This document shows positions 52,410 through 54,613 of a stretch of 54,613 bases of DNA, piece after piece. Within the stretch, counting starts at the first letter, position 1. Every line of letters begins with the position of its first letter. Made by a program: the position numbers and the translations under genes. A model generated the notes under the pieces. It was not told the DNA's origin and did no database searches. It saw only the letters and a program-made list of their open reading frames with translations. Source of the stretch: Synechococcales cyanobacterium S06. GTDB lineage: Bacteria > Cyanobacteriota > Cyanobacteriia > Cyanobacteriales > JAABRE01. The DNA is taken from NCBI GenBank assembly GCA_011391125.1, contig JAABRE010000030.1:1-54613 (forward strand), read 5' to 3'.

Positions 52410-52913
52410 ATGAGCAGAAAAATTTTACTAACTTCTTTTAAAACCTGGCTACCTCACCAAAAATCTAATTCTTCTGATGATTTATTGGAGGTTATTTCTC
52501 AAGCTAATTTATCGAAAATATCTCTTATTTTTGTTAGACAACTTCCTGTTAATATTGCCGAAGCTAGTCGTGTTACTATTCAGCAGATTAAATACTATAA
52601 ACCAGATCTAATTATTTGTTGTGGGATGGCGGAAAAAAGGACTTTTTTGACTATTGAATCTCAGGCAATTTGGCAAGGACAAAAAATTGAAACTTCCGTT
52701 AATTTAAAGCCAATAATTAGTCAATTAGCTAATACTAAAATTAGTCATAATGCTGGTAAATTTGTATGTGAAGGTTTATATTATCGGGTTTTAAGTTATC
52801 TAAAAAAACATCATCCTCCTAGTAAGTGTGTGTTTGTTCATGTACCAATTTTAACTAACCATAATTTACCGTCAATTGTAGAAGATCTGAAAATCTTAAT
52901 GAAATCTATTTAG
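52410..52913 (+). CDS. Peptidase C15 (pyroglutamyl-peptidase I)-like protein
   Basis: 167 residues, somewhat shorter than typical pyrrolidone-carboxylate peptidases (about 200-215). The N terminus KILLTSFKTWLPHQKSNSSD matches the family 'TGFEPF...N.S'. YKPDLIICCGMAEKRTFLTI, the catalytic Cys in AGKFVCEGLYY and the catalytic His in CVFVHVPIL are present. Such enzymes remove N-terminal pyroglutamate from peptides. ATG 52410 follows the structured repeat. The shorter length reflects missing loop segments rather than a broken frame. Confidence 0.85.
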   Translation: MSRKILLTSFKTWLPHQKSNSSDDLLEVISQANLSKISLIFVRQLPVNIAEASRVTIQQIKYYKPDLIICCGMAEKRTFLTIESQAIWQGQKIETSVNLKPIISQLANTKISHNAGKFVCEGLYYRVLSYLKKHHPPSKCVFVHVPILTNHNLPSIVEDLKILMKSI

Positions 52914-52970
52914 GATAATTTCTGTTTCAAATCTGTTTATCTGGTTAATTTATTCTTAAGTGATTGTCTT

Positions 52971-54284
52971 ATGTTTGATTTATTTTGTTTGTTACCGATC
53001 ATAGATACAACCTCATTTTTCGCTCAACAAAACGTCCAAGTTAATGAAATTCGTCCTTTATCAGGGGAGCTAAATAAAGTACCGGTATTTAATAGTAATA
53101 GTCCAGAATTAGTGTTAGGTGAAGGGATATTATTATCTACTTTTAATAAAGAAAAAAAAGCGGATCAAAATGCCCATTTAAACTTTTTATTTCAGGGAAA
53201 ATTTGATATATTTGCGCACCATGTAGCCAAAAAAACTACTGAAACAGATTTAAGGACATTATATTTAGGAATATTAATTAATAATCCAACTAATAAAATT
53301 GTCACGGTAAATATCTTACAAGCTGCCAGTTATTTAAGCCAACCTGATGCTCCTTTTATTGAGTTACCTTCTCAGGTTGAAAGTAATAATATATATTCCG
53401 GACCAGGTAGTCGGGTAATGGGTGATATTTTGCAAGAAAAACGTCAGCAAAACTTCCCAAATCAGTTGACAATTTTACCGGGAGAAAGCCAAATGTTAGT
53501 TAACTTACCTATTCCTGTACAGGATTTAATTCCTCCTTTAAATGGTCGTTCAACCTACCTGAAATTATTTAGCGATGGTCCTGTTTATCTCGCAAGTTTA
53601 GCAAAATATAGTGATCAAAATGATAATTCTCCTTCTTTAGAAGACTGGGAAAAACTGTTAGAAAATGGGTCACTTTCTCATCCCCGGGATTTAGCCCCAA
53701 CTCCTCCGAATAACTCTGGTAAAATAATTTATGGTAGGGTGTCGGGAGTTTCTCAAGGTAATCTTTGGAAAGCAGATTTAGTCGATTCATCTAATAGTAA
53801 TATTCTGACTATTCCCAATTCTGGTGAGGCCTTTTCCTATGGTTTAAGTACCTTAATTGCTGGGACATTTGCTACCAATCAAATTCAAACTGCTCCGATG
53901 TTGGTAAGATATCCAGATACAGCCTATAGTTCCCATGGTAATTATGGGGTAAAATATAGTTTAACTTTGCCCTTATTTAACCCTAAAAATGAAACTAAAA
54001 CCGTTAAAGTAAGGATTTCAACTCCTCTTAAACAGGATAAAATTGAGTTTTTAGAAACTCCTGGACCACAAATTTTCTTTCGAGGTCTAGTACAAATTAA
54101 ATATAATGATCAGCAAAATATACCCCGTTTAAAGTATTTTCATTTAGTGCAGAAAAGAGGGGAAAAAGGACAAGATTTAGTAACTTTAATTATGCCTCCT
54201 GATAGTAGGAACTTAGTCTCTGTTGATTTTATTTACCCGCCCGATGCTACTCCTCCACAAATTTTAACCATTGAAACAGAATAG
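52971..54284 (+). CDS. DUF3370 family protein (cyanobacterial, probably exported)
   Basis: 437 residues. DUF3370 features: QVNEIRPLSGELNKVPVFNS, NSPELVLGEGILLSTF, FDIFAHHVAKKT and LYLGILINNPTNKIVTVNIL, continuing with beta-rich sequence to the end. The N terminus has a short hydrophobic run (LFCLLPIIDTTSFFA) that could be a weak signal peptide. I recall family members in outer-membrane or cell-wall fractions, but their function is unknown. ATG 52971 comes 57 bp after the peptidase stop; a TTG or GTG start further upstream is not evident. Confidence 0.85.
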   Translation: MFDLFCLLPIIDTTSFFAQQNVQVNEIRPLSGELNKVPVFNSNSPELVLGEGILLSTFNKEKKADQNAHLNFLFQGKFDIFAHHVAKKTTETDLRTLYLGILINNPTNKIVTVNILQAASYLSQPDAPFIELPSQVESNNIYSGPGSRVMGDILQEKRQQNFPNQLTILPGESQMLVNLPIPVQDLIPPLNGRSTYLKLFSDGPVYLASLAKYSDQNDNSPSLEDWEKLLENGSLSHPRDLAPTPPNNSGKIIYGRVSGVSQGNLWKADLVDSSNSNILTIPNSGEAFSYGLSTLIAGTFATNQIQTAPMLVRYPDTAYSSHGNYGVKYSLTLPLFNPKNETKTVKVRISTPLKQDKIEFLETPGPQIFFRGLVQIKYNDQQNIPRLKYFHLVQKRGEKGQDLVTLIMPPDSRNLVSVDFIYPPDATPPQILTIETE

Positions 54285-54613
54285 GAATTTAACTTTTTCT
54301 TGTTTTGTTTTTATCTTACTTTTTAAGGAGAAAATATAACGATTTTTATAATCATCTTTAAGTAAGCTAAATACAGGTCATTTTCAGTGTTCAGGTTTCC
54401 TCCATCACAAAGTCGGAGGAAACTTGAAAAAACGAATTATTTTCCTTGTTTTTTCCTCTTTAAAGAGGAGTCCAGACATCGCTTTCTTTGGTCAAATTAA
54501 CAAGTTAACTAAGTCAGAAATGGTGAAAGGTAAAAAAAAGAAGTGAAAATTGGGGTAATTTTAATGATAAAATAGCAAAAGAACTTTAGTAAATATTCTT
54601 TTGCCATGTTTAC
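54285..54613. repeat. Right-edge region with structured repeat, copy 2 (54392-54503)
   Basis: 329 bp without a gene. CAGGTTTCCTCC (54392-54403) pairs with GGAGGAAACTTG (54415-54426). TTTTTTCCTCTTTAAAGAGG and GACATCGCTTTCTTTGGTCA follow, paralleling 52281-52393. The last ~100 bases are AT-rich and show nothing recognisable. Confidence 0.7.

Overview
The window is chromosomal DNA from an AT-rich cyanobacterium. Evidence: a psb27 photosystem II assembly lipoprotein, a ycf46/ycf35-type gene cluster known mainly from cyanobacteria and plastids, cyanobacterial DUF3370 and prohibitin-type genes, many HIP1 palindromes (GCGATCGC), and a heavy load of short repeats and MITEs. I cannot name the genus from sequence alone.

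Layout. 0-2.5 kb: the end of a TnpB gene, then the ruins of a nitric oxide synthase (NOS) locus: a globin fragment and a NOS oxygenase gene split by a 124-bp MITE whose precise removal would restore the frame. 2.8-5.4 kb: a convergent tandem hemerythrin-like/EF-hand protein and a LysR regulator. 5.6-7.1 kb: a broken TnpB-like gene. 7.5-9.6 kb: two tandem pentameric ligand-gated ion channel-like genes. 9.8-19.4 kb: a Wsp-type chemosensory cluster (CheW, MCP, CheR-TPR, MCP, CheW, CheA-REC, CheB) without its usual diguanylate cyclase. 19.9-21.3 kb: a GH13 glycosidase. 21.5-28.9 kb: the RHH / ycf46 / ycf35-like operon, bracketed by an inverted duplication of a restriction-modification gene (intact on the right, gutted on the left). 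29.1-29.7 kb: a BrnT toxin with an antitoxin. 29.8-33.2 kb: psb27 and pstC-pstA-pstB (no pstS). 33.5-36.0 kb: bioB, bioY, lspA. 36.1-39.7 kb: a solute-binding protein coupled to a membrane GGDEF-EAL protein. 39.9-42.3 kb: a GH116 glucosidase. 42.4-44.2 kb: a decayed IS701-family element abutting a second, nearly identical copy of the NOS globin fragment. 44.2-46.5 kb: bestrophin, a small unknown gene and two crcB fluoride channel genes. 46.7-54.3 kb: a LysR gene, a kinase with a degenerate ATP-binding region, prohibitin, rsmD, a Uma2 protein, hisH, a C15 peptidase and a DUF3370 protein.

How the pieces connect. The two globin copies suggest that a small gene, a bestrophin-like channel and a globin-NOS gene once formed one operon that was split by IS701 and related events: the small gene's reading frame, if its stop is ignored, ends 10 bp before bestrophin, and bestrophin overlaps the globin start by ATGA. 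The NOS oxygenase now lies beside a Ca2+-binding EF-hand protein, a pairing that recalls Ca2+/calmodulin control of animal NOS but is unproven here. The channel-like genes lie next to the chemosensory operon, and the binding protein/GGDEF-EAL pair resembles a ligand-to-c-di-GMP relay.

All calls are by eye from sequence and translations. No similarity search was run.
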